The position numbers and the translations under genes were made by a program. This document shows positions 1 through 8,697 of a DNA stretch of 31,378 nucleotides, one piece after another. Numbering within the stretch: the stretch's first letter is position 1; every line of letters starts with the position of its first letter. This stretch comes from Butyriboletus loyo. Its lineage: Eukaryota; Basidiomycota; Agaricomycetes; Boletales; Boletaceae. The notes below the pieces were generated by a model, which saw only the letters and a program-made list of their open reading frames with translations, searched no databases and was not told the DNA's origin. Location: NCBI GenBank assembly GCA_038093515.1, contig JBBPSI010000269.1:1-31378 (forward strand), given 5' to 3'.

Positions 1-1
1 C

Positions 2-772
2 GGCCCCAATCCAGTGCCTCGTCCTCCCCCGGCAAGATCTCCTTCACCTGTACCTGTTCCAGCGCCACCCGCTTGAGGATCGCCTGCAACCACACTGGTA
101 GCTGACTCGTCTCGTGAGACCACAGGGGAGTCCTTGGAGTCCTTTCGGACCGACGTCGACGAACCTCAGGTCGCTCGTCAACACTCCCCCTTACCACCTC
201 GTACAGTGCATCACCAACCTCGCCAACCGCTACTCCAGGCTGGAGCCATCCCAGGATCAGTCACCCTTACCGCCGCGGGACGTAGAATCGCCAACCGGGC
301 CATCCGCTCCGTCACCCCCCAACCGTCCACTCGTCGAGGAACCCCCTCGATCCAACTTATTCCCCATGCCGCTACCTCTGCCACCGCAGCTGGTAGCTCT
401 AATGGCTCCTCCTACGGACCGCCGCCCCCCTACCTCGCTGGTCGGGGCACTCGTGATTCCCCTATCGTCGTCGACGATAGATCCCCTGATCCCAGCCTGG
501 GCCTTACTCGACCTCGCCTCGTCCGCCCGCAACTCTGCTTCGAGTGCGGGACCGTCGGCCACTTCCGCAGGGAGTGTCCCAACTACACCTGTCCGTTCTG
601 CCGTCGCATCGCCCCTGGTCATATACAGGAGTTTTGCCCAGAACGTGTCTGCGGCTTATGCGGCGCCGTTGGCCATATCGTCGCCAATTGCACGTTCCGG
701 GACGACGCATGGGCGGAGTTACCTGCCGACGATCCTTACGACTACGACTTCAATGAGGGAGCGTCTCAGTGA
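2..772 (+). pseudogene. Zinc-knuckle ORF3 of element L, 5'-truncated and with a premature stop
   Basis: Reading from base 2, this frame matches the C-terminal part of the ORF at 28567-29838. The visible part is a proline/serine/arginine-rich region followed by three CCHC-type zinc knuckles near positions 536-577, 590-637 and 650-691 (spacing CX2CX4HX4C, CX2CX6HX4C, CX2CX4HX4C), then an acidic tail ending at the TGA of 770-772. Codon 74-76 is TGA where element B has CGA, a C-to-T change at a CpG, so the frame is broken just after the proline-rich stretch. An ATG at 134 could restart a 212-residue knuckle-containing piece. Such knuckles normally bind RNA in Gag proteins, but here the ORF sits directly before the 3' LTR. 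Its function in that position is unknown. Confidence 0.8.
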
Positions 773-810
773 AGGGAGTATTCAAGTTGTGGAGTCGGAG
801 TCTCCACCAT

Positions 811-823
811 GGGAAGGGGGTAA
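811..823 (+). other. Polypurine tract of element L
   Basis: The tract reads GGGAAGGGGGTAA and directly precedes the LTR start TGTTAC. This is the expected plus-strand primer site of an LTR retrotransposon, and the same tract precedes the LTR of element B. Confidence 0.8.
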
Positions 824-1250
824 TGTTACGGTAGTGGTATACTTTTTCTCTCCATTACCGTTAGGACTACTTCACTCGCCTAGCCTTTTGCTAGTGCCCG
901 TTGAGCGGTATGAGCCGCTCTAGCTTAGTCATCACTTCCCGCACACGGACGCGCTTTCTTTCACACTCCGGAACGTTCTAGAGTGTTTCTTCCACATTTG
1001 TACTTTTGCTCTCGCGACTCGATTAGGGAGCATGGTCTGTGCGCAGACCTCTGTAGTATAAAGACTCAGTCTTTACACCCTGTACTTTATCTAGTTCTAC
1101 GCAGCTTCCTGCTAGCAATTAGTATCACTTCCAGACTCTTAGTGTGCGCACTAAGACATAGTCTGAGACCCAGCTCAGAAACGCTTAACGAGTCTCGAGG
1201 CCACTCCAGAGTACCTCCTCGCTGTTCAATTGTTAGCACCCAGCGTAACA
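824..1250 (+). repeat. 3' LTR of element L (427 bp)
   Basis: It begins TGTTACGG and ends GCGTAACA, giving short inverted termini TGTTAC/GTAACA. The same family occurs at 23891-24317 and 28089-28515, each exactly 427 bp on the opposite strand. Inside, around 1034-1075, is a conserved stem GGTCTG/CAGACC followed by a TATA-like GTATAAAG, probably the LTR promoter. The base after 1250 belongs to another repeat, so the element inserted there. The other target-site copy is outside the window. Confidence 0.9.
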
Positions 1251-1430
1251 AAATACATGACAATATGATAGAGATAAGAGATAAGACTAAGCATATCGTC
1301 CAATAGCATAACAAGAGCTATTTGTAATGTGATAAGTGTGACTAGGTCTAGACAATGATGTCATATAGACCAGTCTAGAAACGTAGTGGCTGTAAGTGAA
1401 ATACAGAAATAGAACACTACAGTTTCAACA
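1251..1430 (-). repeat. Fragment of LTR-like repeat D
   Basis: The reverse complement matches 23631-23815 over its whole length. In that orientation it starts TGTTGAAA, a typical LTR start. Here it is cut at 1250 by the element L LTR. No coding potential is seen. Confidence 0.75.
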
Positions 1431-1659
1431 GAGGGTGGATGGAGAAGAAAGGCTGCCTTGATTTATAGCTGAGCAGCTCTTGGGTCGAAGGTCCTTGGGC
1501 ATCATTAATGGTGAGCAAGGGGTAAGATTGAGTTGGAGCCTGAACCCCACCACCGTAGTGAGTGACTAATTTTCGATACGTCAGTCACTAGTTGGCCAAC
1601 TAGTGGTCACGCTTGAGACCCGCTAATGATTAACACACTCGTCCGAAAAAAAAAAAAGG
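1431..1659. other. Spacer without a recognisable gene
   Basis: No frame here is convincing. It holds the 20-bp palindrome at 1586-1605 and a short A-run near 1646-1658. Confidence 0.5.
1586..1605. repeat. Perfect 20-bp palindrome
   Basis: CACTAGTTGGCCAACTAGTG equals its own reverse complement. The centre TTGGCCAA also occurs in the palindrome ATTGGCCAAT at 4565-4574 beside an E-box. It could be a protein-binding site or a hairpin; no function is known. Confidence 0.85.
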
Positions 1660-1980
1660 ATAGCCTAATCCTTGAATGGCCTATTATCACGTGACTCCAT
1701 CGCTGCGCTGTGAGTCTACTCCTTCTGAGCGTGCAGGCGACATGCCACCCGACGACATGTTCGCGCCTTTCCTCGCCGACACCTCCATCCCGTTTCTTCC
1801 CCAATTCGTGCTGAACCCGTTCCTATGAATATGGACTTCCCCATTTGTCTGTTCTCAGATCACCTGCGCAAAAAAGTTCGTTCACGACCTAACCGTCTCC
1901 CCTGGGGCGTTTCCTCTGGCGTCTCGATCATATTTGTGTTCCGTGCGGATGGGGTACCCGTGAGTCTCTTGCACTTGGAC
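1660..1980 (+). repeat. Module F copy (5' part of an unidentified gene)
   Basis: It matches 11215-11470, starting with the E-box region and continuing through a short frame around 1755 that begins with Met-Phe-Ala-Pro-Phe-Leu-Ala-Asp. A second block, Thr-Cys-Ala-Lys-Lys-Phe-Val, is near 1862 and ends at a donor-like CCGTGAGT. The two blocks are in different frames and would need an intron or are decayed. No known domain is recognised. Confidence 0.45.
1687..1694. promoter_or_regulatory. E-box palindrome TCACGTGA
   Basis: The site lies in the context TATTATCACGTGACTC. Near-identical contexts occur at 11236 and 22802, with a shorter match at 4577, always just upstream of module F or between modules G and F. 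CACGTG is the core bound by bHLH factors in fungi. A promoter role is inferred from position. Confidence 0.5.
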
Positions 1981-2770
1981 GGATAGGTGACCAGTCCTGG
2001 GAGCATGATACATGAATTCCACTTTCCTGTCCTTGTGTCTCTTTCGCGCGCATTGACCATCATCTTAGCAGACTTCTGACAATACATGGCTATCATTCCC
2101 TGCCGTGGATGAACCAGCCATCATTCCGTACTCCGTAAGAATACAATATTTTTTTCTTTCTTTCACCCCAGCCCTTTCATCCACCTCCATCATATAAAGC
2201 GCTCTGTGCCCAACGGTGATGTCCTTGTGATGTCCACCAATCAGACAATCCAAGGTGGCCAGAGGTGGGACTTTGCCGGGGTACCAGGGTACTACACTGT
2301 CACGCCATCAAGGCACCCCATCGAAAGTGCATGATCAAGCAAGATATACAGTAGGCGCAGAAATGGTGCTCACCTTGCCATTGGTGGGCCACATTCCTAG
2401 GTGTTCGAGTTCAGATCCGATCATATGTCCACACGTCACCCCAGACTCCGTCCGCAACCTAACTTCCGATCTTTCCGCTGGAGGGGGTGGAGAGCGCGGT
2501 TCAGGTGGTCATCGACGACGAAGATGTGTACTAAGCACGATGCGGCTTATTTCCGTTAAGCTTTGTCAACGAGGGTGGGGGCACCATCAATCGCACCATC
2601 TCTGCGGTAGCAGTGGGTGGTCGTGATCTTCCGACTTCACCCAAAGGTGGGCAAGCATCCACTTGCACCGTCACGAGTGTCTGTTCAAACATTAAATTTG
2701 ACTGCTACTGCAAATCCAAGGGAATTCTCGAGAGATCTACATGCCGTGCAGCGCCGTCCATTATCACGGA
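1981..2770. other. Region with only short, unassigned reading frames
   Basis: The stretch about 2240-2420 resembles 6430-6580 (shared GGTGGGACT and GGGTACTACA...TGT blocks), so part is repetitive. A short reading ending near 2530 (...Val-Ile-Asp-Asp-Glu-Asp-Val-Tyr-stop) and an open, Cys-containing stretch at 2565-2880 look protein-like but match nothing I recognise. No gene is claimed. Confidence 0.4.
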
Positions 2771-2771
2771 A

Positions 2772-3050
2772 TGCTGGCCCACTCAATGCCATGACGCCCA
2801 TCGTGATGATCGTGATGGATTGATCGGGTTCGGTGTTGAAAATGCCAGTGACGAAAGACGTCCCTGTCATGTTTTTTGATCCGCTGTAGCGCCTTGAAAT
2901 GAATGAATAGCACAAATATTTTGTTGCTCTGAATGATAGACCTACTCTAAGTGTTGGCAACAGTTTCAAGGTTTGTTGCGGTCGGAGGTTATAGCATATG
3001 ATCATGAAAACTACGAACATTCAAATACCCCACAAGGGACCGTCAGAAAT
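2772..3050 (+). repeat. Repeat R2, left copy
   Basis: It is a direct repeat of about 23243-23512. The shared landmarks in order are a CCCACTCAA block, GACGTCC..GTCA, TTTTTTGATCC, CTTGAAATGAATGAATAGCA, a TGATAGACCTACTCTA block and GTTGGCAACAGTTTCAAGG. It is non-coding as far as can be seen. It lies just upstream of DUF6533 copy 1. Confidence 0.75.
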
Positions 3051-3100
3051 GGATTCAAGAAAAAAAAGGATCGGATCATACATCGCTCGTTACTTGTCCC

Positions 3101-3134
3101 GAAGCAAACTTCAATACAGCGGATAGGAAAATAT
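3101..3134 (+). promoter_or_regulatory. Conserved upstream block of DUF6533 copy 1 (decayed)
   Basis: It resembles the block before copies 2, 4 and 5 (GAAGCAAA..TTCAATACA then GGATAGG), but the final GTGATATA is changed to AAAATAT. It lies about 30 bp before the former start codon. Confidence 0.45.
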
Positions 3135-3161
3135 CCCTCTATTCGACTCTGAATCTTTCCC

Positions 3162-4070
3162 GTGTCCTCTGACCTGCAGTCTGCTTTGGAGTTTTTCCAG
3201 ATGAATAACTATTTATCTGGTGAGGTTGCTCATAACTTCCTTCAATAATTAATCTTATATACCAGCGCAGTTGCTCTCGTCACTGCTGTTATGTACGATT
3301 ATTGTGAGTGATGCTTGTGCACATGCTATCCTTTTCACGTTGAACTGAGCATTGCAATCACACCACTGCATTCCTCACCTTTTCGAGAGAGGCATGTTAT
3401 TTCACTCTGCATCATATCTGTGGGCTGACAATATCAATATGCAAAGGTAGACTATGTATGGGTAAGGAACCAACCATTATCGAGCGAGATAGGTCCCTAA
3501 CAGTCCGATACAGCGCAGGCCCTGGACCCAGGTTTCTACAATGTTTGTTCTGGTGCGTGTCAAAGTTCAGGGAACCCCATTGTACATTCTAGATTCACAA
3601 TTCTGTAGGTTCGTTATGTCGGTCTTTGTTCCACTATGTACGGTCACGATCACATTCCTCCATACATCCTACTCTCGGGTGCTTGCCCGACAACTGACCA
3701 CTCAGAGATGTTATTCTGAACTGCTCGAAGTACGCTCTACAATGCGACTACTATAGTCTACGAAGAGGTCTCACAATACGGCACTTCGCTGTTCTTCGTG
3801 AGGTTCCTGTCTTTCGTAACCATATATCCTATGATGCCGCAGTTCATCATCAGCGTGCGAAAGCTGTATGTTCGTGACCTTCATAGGAGCTGGGAGGGGG
3901 TTGACACCGGATTCGGTGTGTTGTCACAAACCATTGCCAGTGAAGATGCAGATGCTGCTTAGTCTGCGATCGCATTTACCCTGGGACACGATGAGGGCGT
4001 GGAAGGGGACACGAACGAATCGCAGGCGATTCGACTCGAACCGTTGGGAGACGATACGTGTGAGGTTTGA
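3162..4070 (+). pseudogene. DUF6533-type membrane protein, copy 1 (pseudogene)
   Basis: It aligns with the copy at 6865-8697 but is broken several ways. The start ATG is GTG at 3162, the intron 1 donor GTATCC has become TTATCT, and the intron 2 acceptor AG is AT before TTCCTCACC (3370). A deletion of about 0.9 kb joins exon 6 (about 3609-3637) directly to the last intron, removing the exons for helices 3 to 6. Short exons for Val-Asp-Tyr-Val-Trp (near 3450) and Arg-Arg-Pro-Trp-Thr-Gln-Val (3511) remain, as does a decayed last exon up to the stop at 4068-4070. It cannot give a functional protein. It is followed by the same 3' flank as copy 4. Confidence 0.8.
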
Positions 4071-4355
4071 ATGAGGATTTTGGGTGGAAACCGGGGACTA
4101 GCACTAGCGCTGGTGGAATGGTGAATTGTGGTGCTGTGAGTGCTGAATCGGATATCTAATTTACCTATGCATATGGCTCGCCTCAGTCTGAGCTCAATGT
4201 GCATCCTTTGCGGATATGTTTCCAGTGCACTCTCCGTCTCATATTCGCTGCCTAGTTTATCCCATTGGCGGGATACGTGAGTAATGTCTCGAACGTCATT
4301 ATTGGGCGTCAAGTAAGGCCGTATTGCAAGTCAGTCGACCGGTGCGTGGACCTGT
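4071..4355 (+). repeat. 3' flank shared by DUF6533 copies 1 and 4
   Basis: It matches the reverse complement of 12195-12482, including the GCACTAGCGCTGG block and a CCGTATTGCAAGTCAGT block. Similarity ends at about 4355/12205, so this marks the edge of the duplicated unit. Confidence 0.65.
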
Positions 4356-4564
4356 GATATAGCACGTCGAAACCTAAAAATGCTCAAGAACGCGACGACA
4401 GGTTGGGCGAACAATCCCGTGGCAATGATATAACTCGTGCTGGGGGCATGGCGATACACAATTGGTATGGGCAATCTGGGGTAGCGCTGGCAGTTGCAAT
4501 ATTGATTGGAGTGCAGCACGAACTGCGTATTCGTCAAGCGGTTGAGCAGTGCTACAGGTCTCTC

Positions 4565-4584
4565 ATTGGCCAATTATCACGTGA
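4565..4584. promoter_or_regulatory. CCAAT-type palindrome next to an E-box
   Basis: ATTGGCCAAT (4565-4574) is followed two bases later by TCACGTGA (4577-4584). The E-box is in the same relative place as at 11236 and 22802, upstream of a module F start (ATG 4633). A CCAAT box plus E-box layout is typical of a fungal promoter; the role is inferred. Confidence 0.5.
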
Positions 4585-5262
4585 TGGTTTTTTTCTTCCA
4601 TTTCTTGTTACCCGCTTCCAGCCCTCAACGCCATGTTAACGCCGTTGCTCGCTGATCATGATGTTTTTATTTGCATCGCCTCCTCGGGCGCTTCGAGTAT
4701 CTCTAATGGTCAATTTTACGGTACAGTGGACCGTTATCCAAGAACAAGAGGTAGTCGTGCGCAATCGATATATTCGTTCGTGCGGCCAAGGGCTACTCCT
4801 CTTACAACCGTTTTCGACTTGTATCCACCTTTGGATCAGGCGGGAATTTACTCTTTACGCGCCTCCCCAAGCGGGGGAACACCTGGGGCGTGGTTTCGCT
4901 CTCGCTCTCATCTCCTTCTGACAGATAATTATACTAGTACAGCGCGGGCTCTCCAGGTTGGCATATATGGTGCTAAATTCTCCGCCACATTTCCTGTCGT
5001 CGGGTCAGGTGCGCGGGTCTAGGATCGACTCTTGAGGCGAGTGTGGGCACCGACACTTGATGAGAGCATTGCGGTGTGTTGGATCCAAGCGGATACGTGC
5101 GTTGGCCTCGCCCACTCCTTTTTCGCGCAAGTTGGCTTTCAGCGTAGTTTTGGTTGTAACCTGCATGTGACCGTATGCCCAACGAGATATATCCTATGTG
5201 CAAGCTATACATGTGCATCGCATCCATTCCCGCCCTCTATACGTTTATCGTCACCTTCCCAG
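4585..5262 (+). repeat. Module F/H copy (unidentified gene remnant)
   Basis: The start at 4633 reads Met-Leu-Thr-Pro-Leu-Leu-Ala-Asp, similar to the F start at 1755 and 11310. A block reading Gly-Thr-Val-Asp-Arg-Tyr-Pro-Arg-Thr (4720-4750) is shared with 11475 and, inverted, with 16890. The H part (about 4960-5220) matches 6180-6440 and the inverse of 16290-16560, with a TATGCCCAACGA block near 5176. I do not recognise the product, and frames shift between copies, so this is treated as a decayed gene module. Confidence 0.4.
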
Positions 5263-5269
5263 GTGGGGA

Positions 5270-5485
5270 AGAGGATACATAGCTGCGTAAGGTCGTTGTC
5301 CCGATGATCTGGCATCTTGACTTGGACGGGTTCTCGGTCCCATGTGGCAACCGAAGCAATCTGTAAGCCTGCTGCTTACCCGAACATTCCTTATCGCTCT
5401 GATGTACGCTAGGATGCCTGACGAGCATTGGCATCCTGTCATCGTACCATATATATATCAGACTGCAGTTACAGTACATCATCTG

Positions 5486-5518
<33 letters not shown>

Positions 5519-6165
5519 AATACACTGCTTGGTTCACGTTCGGTTTTGTCCGTTAGTGTTGCCGTCCACCTAGACGGCTCACACAATCTTCTGAATCAGA
5601 CTACTGTTTCAGTAGGTATCCGACCCTGGAATGTACTCCCTAGATGGGTAAGGGTCACCCGACGCCATCACACGCTTCAGGGCTCCGATCACTGTTGGCA
5701 GAAGCAACCGGGGTTCTCGGCGTCGCTTCCGGATGAGGGTGAGTACTTTGGTAATATTGGCGGGGAGGCGCTGCTGGTTCTCGTCATCACCAAAATTTTA
5801 GTTGCCAGGCTATTACCCCAAACTCACAGGTAGGTTGACGCAGAACGATTCTACGATGAAATATTCACTCCAGCTTCAAGTCAAGCTTAAGGAATTCGAT
5901 GTGTATTGATGGTCAGAAGTAGGCGGCCACTGTGATGCTATTCGTAGGTTCGGCTGAGTGCGGGCGTGGCAGGAGCGCCGAAGTAAGCAACAAAAGAGGC
6001 CCTTGAGGCATGTTTGATCTAGAAGATGGTCATCATCAAAAATGGGAATTACGATCCAAACCTTTTACCGTAACATGTCCTGTGTCGCATACGTGAAGAT
6101 TTTGTTTTCTGCATGGCGATGAAGATGCTCCCGCATCGCCTTCTGTCGTCACCCGGCCTGCAGGC
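5270..6165 (+). repeat. Module E, copy 1 (arm of a large inverted duplication)
   Basis: It matches the reverse complement of about 14461-15350. Shared landmarks include GGACGGGTTCTCGGTCCCA, GGGTCACCCGACGCCATCAC, a donor-like GGTGAGTACTTTGGTAAT and AATTTTAGTTGCC. A shorter copy lies at 19612-19800. Conserved GT/AG-like borders suggest it was once an intron-containing gene, but no product can be named. Confidence 0.6.
5486..5518 (+). repeat. (TC)n microsatellite
   Basis: About 33 bases of nearly pure TC dinucleotide repeat lie inside module E copy 1. The inverted copy of the module near 15.1-15.2 kb lacks it. Confidence 0.95.
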
Positions 6166-6432
6166 TTCCGAGGTCGACATGTATGTTGGTGAACTCACCG
6201 CCGCATTTCATGTCTTCAGGACCGGTGCGCGGGTCAGGCTTGAGGAGGGTTGTGGACACCGACAGTTGGCTAGAGGATTGGGGGTAGATTGGGTCGACGC
6301 GGCCACGCAGTGAGTCGGCCCCACACACCCCCTACCTCTTCCATTTTCTCGTTTTCGTTGGCTTTCAGTGTCGTTTTGAGGGTCATGCGACTGTACGCCC
6401 AACGACATATCTCCCTTATCGCACGATGTGCA
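6110..6432 (+). repeat. Module H copy
   Basis: It matches the reverse complement of 16280-16565. The stretch 6170-6230 reads Met-Tyr-Val-Gly-Glu-Leu-Thr-Ala-Ala-Phe then an AGG splice-like site; 6378-6430 reads Val-Met-Arg-Leu-Tyr-Ala-Gln-Arg-His-Ile. Both segments recur in other copies with the reading frame largely kept, so they may be exons. No family was recognised. Confidence 0.4.
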
Positions 6433-6760
6433 ATCCAATCAAAGACAAGTATAGGTGGGACTCTGCCTGAGTAGTTGGGTACTACAGTGTGATGACATCG
6501 AATCACCCGGGATAAACAGGCCCGCCTTGGTGTTATCAATCAGATTCAGTTTACGTGTTCGAGTTTGGACCCCATCGGCGCAGCCCACCGACCCGGATGA
6601 CGTGACTGGAAGATTACGATTGAAGATTTTGAGTGAAGATTTATTGTGTTTCATACCGCCTCTGTTCTCTGCACTGCCTGCCATTATCACCCATCCGTCA
6701 TGGTGCATTCCATGTTTGTCGAATGTCCAAGGATCAAACACCACTCGTTGTTTTAAACTT
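6433..6760. other. Spacer with partial repeat R3
   Basis: The stretch 6433-6580 resembles 2240-2420. The rest up to the DUF6533 upstream block shows no convincing gene. This stretch and module H are missing from the opposite arm, where module E passes straight to the promoter of copy 4. Confidence 0.4.
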
Positions 6761-6765
6761 GTCTC

Positions 6766-6800
6766 GAAGCAAATATTCAATACACCGGATAGGTGATATA
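6766..6800 (+). promoter_or_regulatory. Conserved upstream block of DUF6533 copy 2
   Basis: It reads GAAGCAAATATTCAATACA then CCGGATAGGTGATATA, ending 64 bp before the ATG. The same block precedes copy 5 (19868-19902) and copy 4 (14360-14394, minus). GATATA may act as the TATA element. Conservation in three copies supports a promoter role. Confidence 0.6.
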
Positions 6801-6864
6801 TCTGCTAGTGGAATTCGTCACTGAATCACTGGAAAACTCCTCTCTTCGACTCTGAATCCTTCTC

Positions 6865-8697
6865 ATGTCCTCCGACCTGCAGTCTGCTCTGGAGCTTCTC
6901 CAGATCAATAACTATGTATCCCGTGCGCTTGCTCATACCTTCTGTCAATGATTAATCTTATAGACCAGCCCAGTTGCTCTCGTCACTGCTGTTGTATACG
7001 ATTATTGTGAGTGATGCTTGTGCACATGCTATCCTTTTCACGCTGAAGTGAGCATTGCGATCCCACAACTGCAGTCCTCACCTTTTCAAGAGAGGCATGT
7101 TATTTCACTCTGTGCACCATATCTGTGGGCTGACAATATGCAAAGGTAGACTATGTATGGGTAAGGAACCAACAATTATTGAACGAGCTAGGTCCCTGAC
7201 AATCTTACAGCGCAGGCCCTGGACCCAGGTTTCTACCATCTTTGTTCTGGTGCGTGTCAAAGTTCAGGGAACCTCATTGTACATTCTAGATTCACAGTTC
7301 TGTAGATTCGTTATGTCGGTCTTTGTTTCACTATGTACGTCGATTATTGCTATGACGCATAGAAAACACAACTAATGGTTGATCGATGATCAAGTCTTGC
7401 TGGGTGCTGTATGTTCAAAATTGTATTTGGAGGTCCATTGAGCTGATCAGATATGTTTGCAGTTGGTACTACCTTTGTCCCTGGTCCCGTCAGAGTGAGC
7501 CTTTCTGCTTCGCTCCTTGTTGGTCGTTGATGACGGTCTTCTGTCTAGACGTATGCATCTAAATTGTAATTGAAAGCTATACTGATAACAGTTGCATAGA
7601 TGTAAGCAGACTCATTTATCGCCTGCGGCACTATCAGCATGACATGAGACATGGATATTCCAAAGGCACCATAGTAATGATGGTAGCTATCTGGGGGTTC
7701 GAAATATTTTATAATGCTGCTGACTGTAAGTTACTGTACCCGCTAATTTCCTTCCCTTGACCACGATTTCTACTACAGTCGTAATGATCCTGCGTGTGTA
7801 TTCAATGTGGAATCGATCCAAATGGATTCTTTGGGTCCTCCTGTTTATCTACGTACCACAGGCTATTTCTTCCTTTGTTTATACAGGCATATACGAGAGT
7901 CCCGGTACCTACATCTCTGGTACGTCCCGAGCTATACTAGATGTGTCACTGCATCTCACGAAGGTGGCCCTTTGTTACCTTCCACCCTTTCCTCTAGTCA
8001 GAATTGTTCAACACCGCGATCTCTCCTATTGCGCTATCCTCGACAACGCTCCCCCCAACACCCTTCTGTATTTCAAAAGTGGGCGATTTATCCTCAGTGC
8101 TACGCTTTTGGTTCTCGCTGTCATCCAAGCCTGCAAACAGTCGGCCGAGATGTACAAAGCAACCAAGCAGTGGCAGCCTAATCGGTACATGCGTCAACTC
8201 GTCAGAGATGGAGTTGTTTACTTCTTTGTGTGCGTCTCGCCTTTCCACTCCCTCTCGTTCGTCACGATTACATTCCCTCATACATTCTACTCTCGAATGT
8301 GTTCCCAACGACTAACCACCCAGTTATTTTCTTCTGAACTGCTAGAAATATGCTGTATAATGTGACTGCTATAGTCGACGTCGGGTCCTCAATAAACGGC
8401 GCTTCGCTGCTCGTCTTGTGGTTGCTGTCTTCCGTAACCATATGCCCCATGATGCCGCGGTTCATCATCAGCGTCCGAGAGCTGTATGACCGTGACCTTC
8501 GTGGGCGCTGGCAGGGGGTTGACACCGGATTCGGTGTGTTGTCGCAACCCGTTTCCAGTGAAAATGCCGCCGTGTCCGCCATCGCATTCGCAGATGTCAC
8601 CCCGGGACAGGATCAGGTCGTGGAAGGGGACGCGAACGAATCGGAGGCAATTCGACTCGGACCGTTGGGGGACATTGACAATACGCGTCAGGTTTAA
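6865..8697 (+). CDS. DUF6533-type seven-helix membrane protein, copy 2
   Basis: This is a spliced gene. Exons set by splice sites and frame: 6865-6915, 6964-7006, 7075-7094, 7146-7160, 7211-7249, 7306-7334, 7395-7408, 7451-7494, 7649-7725, 7779-7919, 7998-8229, 8346-8697. The early exons give Met-Ser-Ser-Asp-Leu-Gln, Val-Val-Tyr-Asp-Tyr, Val-Asp-Tyr-Val-Trp and Arg-Arg-Pro-Trp-Thr, the usual DUF6533 pattern. Later exons give MILRVYSMWNRSKWILW, MYKATKQWQPNRYM and RFIISVRELYDRDLRGRW. About seven hydrophobic segments are expected, with a hydrophilic acidic tail. One junction (7494 to 7649) lacks two bases of frame; adding two gives 1059 nt, 352 residues. Intron 3 uses GC as donor. The family is fungal, membrane-bound and of unknown function; the family name is from memory. 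A conserved upstream block precedes the ATG. Confidence 0.75.

Larger units (their letters stand above)
1..1250 (+). mobile_element. 3' end of a Ty3/gypsy element (element L)
   Basis: The order is a zinc-knuckle ORF, a purine-rich tract and an LTR, all on the plus strand. It matches the 3' end of element B on the minus strand (28089-29838) almost base for base across the ORF end, the tract and a 427-bp LTR. The rest of the element lies left of the window. The ORF carries a stop codon, so this copy is probably dead. Confidence 0.85.

Noticed and set aside
257..710. Long open frames on the minus strand opposite the knuckle ORF of element L
   Set aside because: They are shadow frames of the GC-rich knuckle ORF on the plus strand; the same happens opposite 28567-29838 in element B.
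1607..1804. A minus-strand frame with a run of Phe
   Set aside because: The Phe run is only the A-rich tract at 1646-1658 read backwards; no other support.
4331..4573. An 80-codon minus-strand frame ending at the E-box
   Set aside because: It overlaps the conserved 3' flank of DUF6533 copy 1 and has no similarity to module G, which occupies this position elsewhere; no domain or intron support.
6439..6796. Two overlapping open frames of 113 codons on opposite strands
   Set aside because: No conservation in the related stretch near 2240-2420 and no domain; likely chance.
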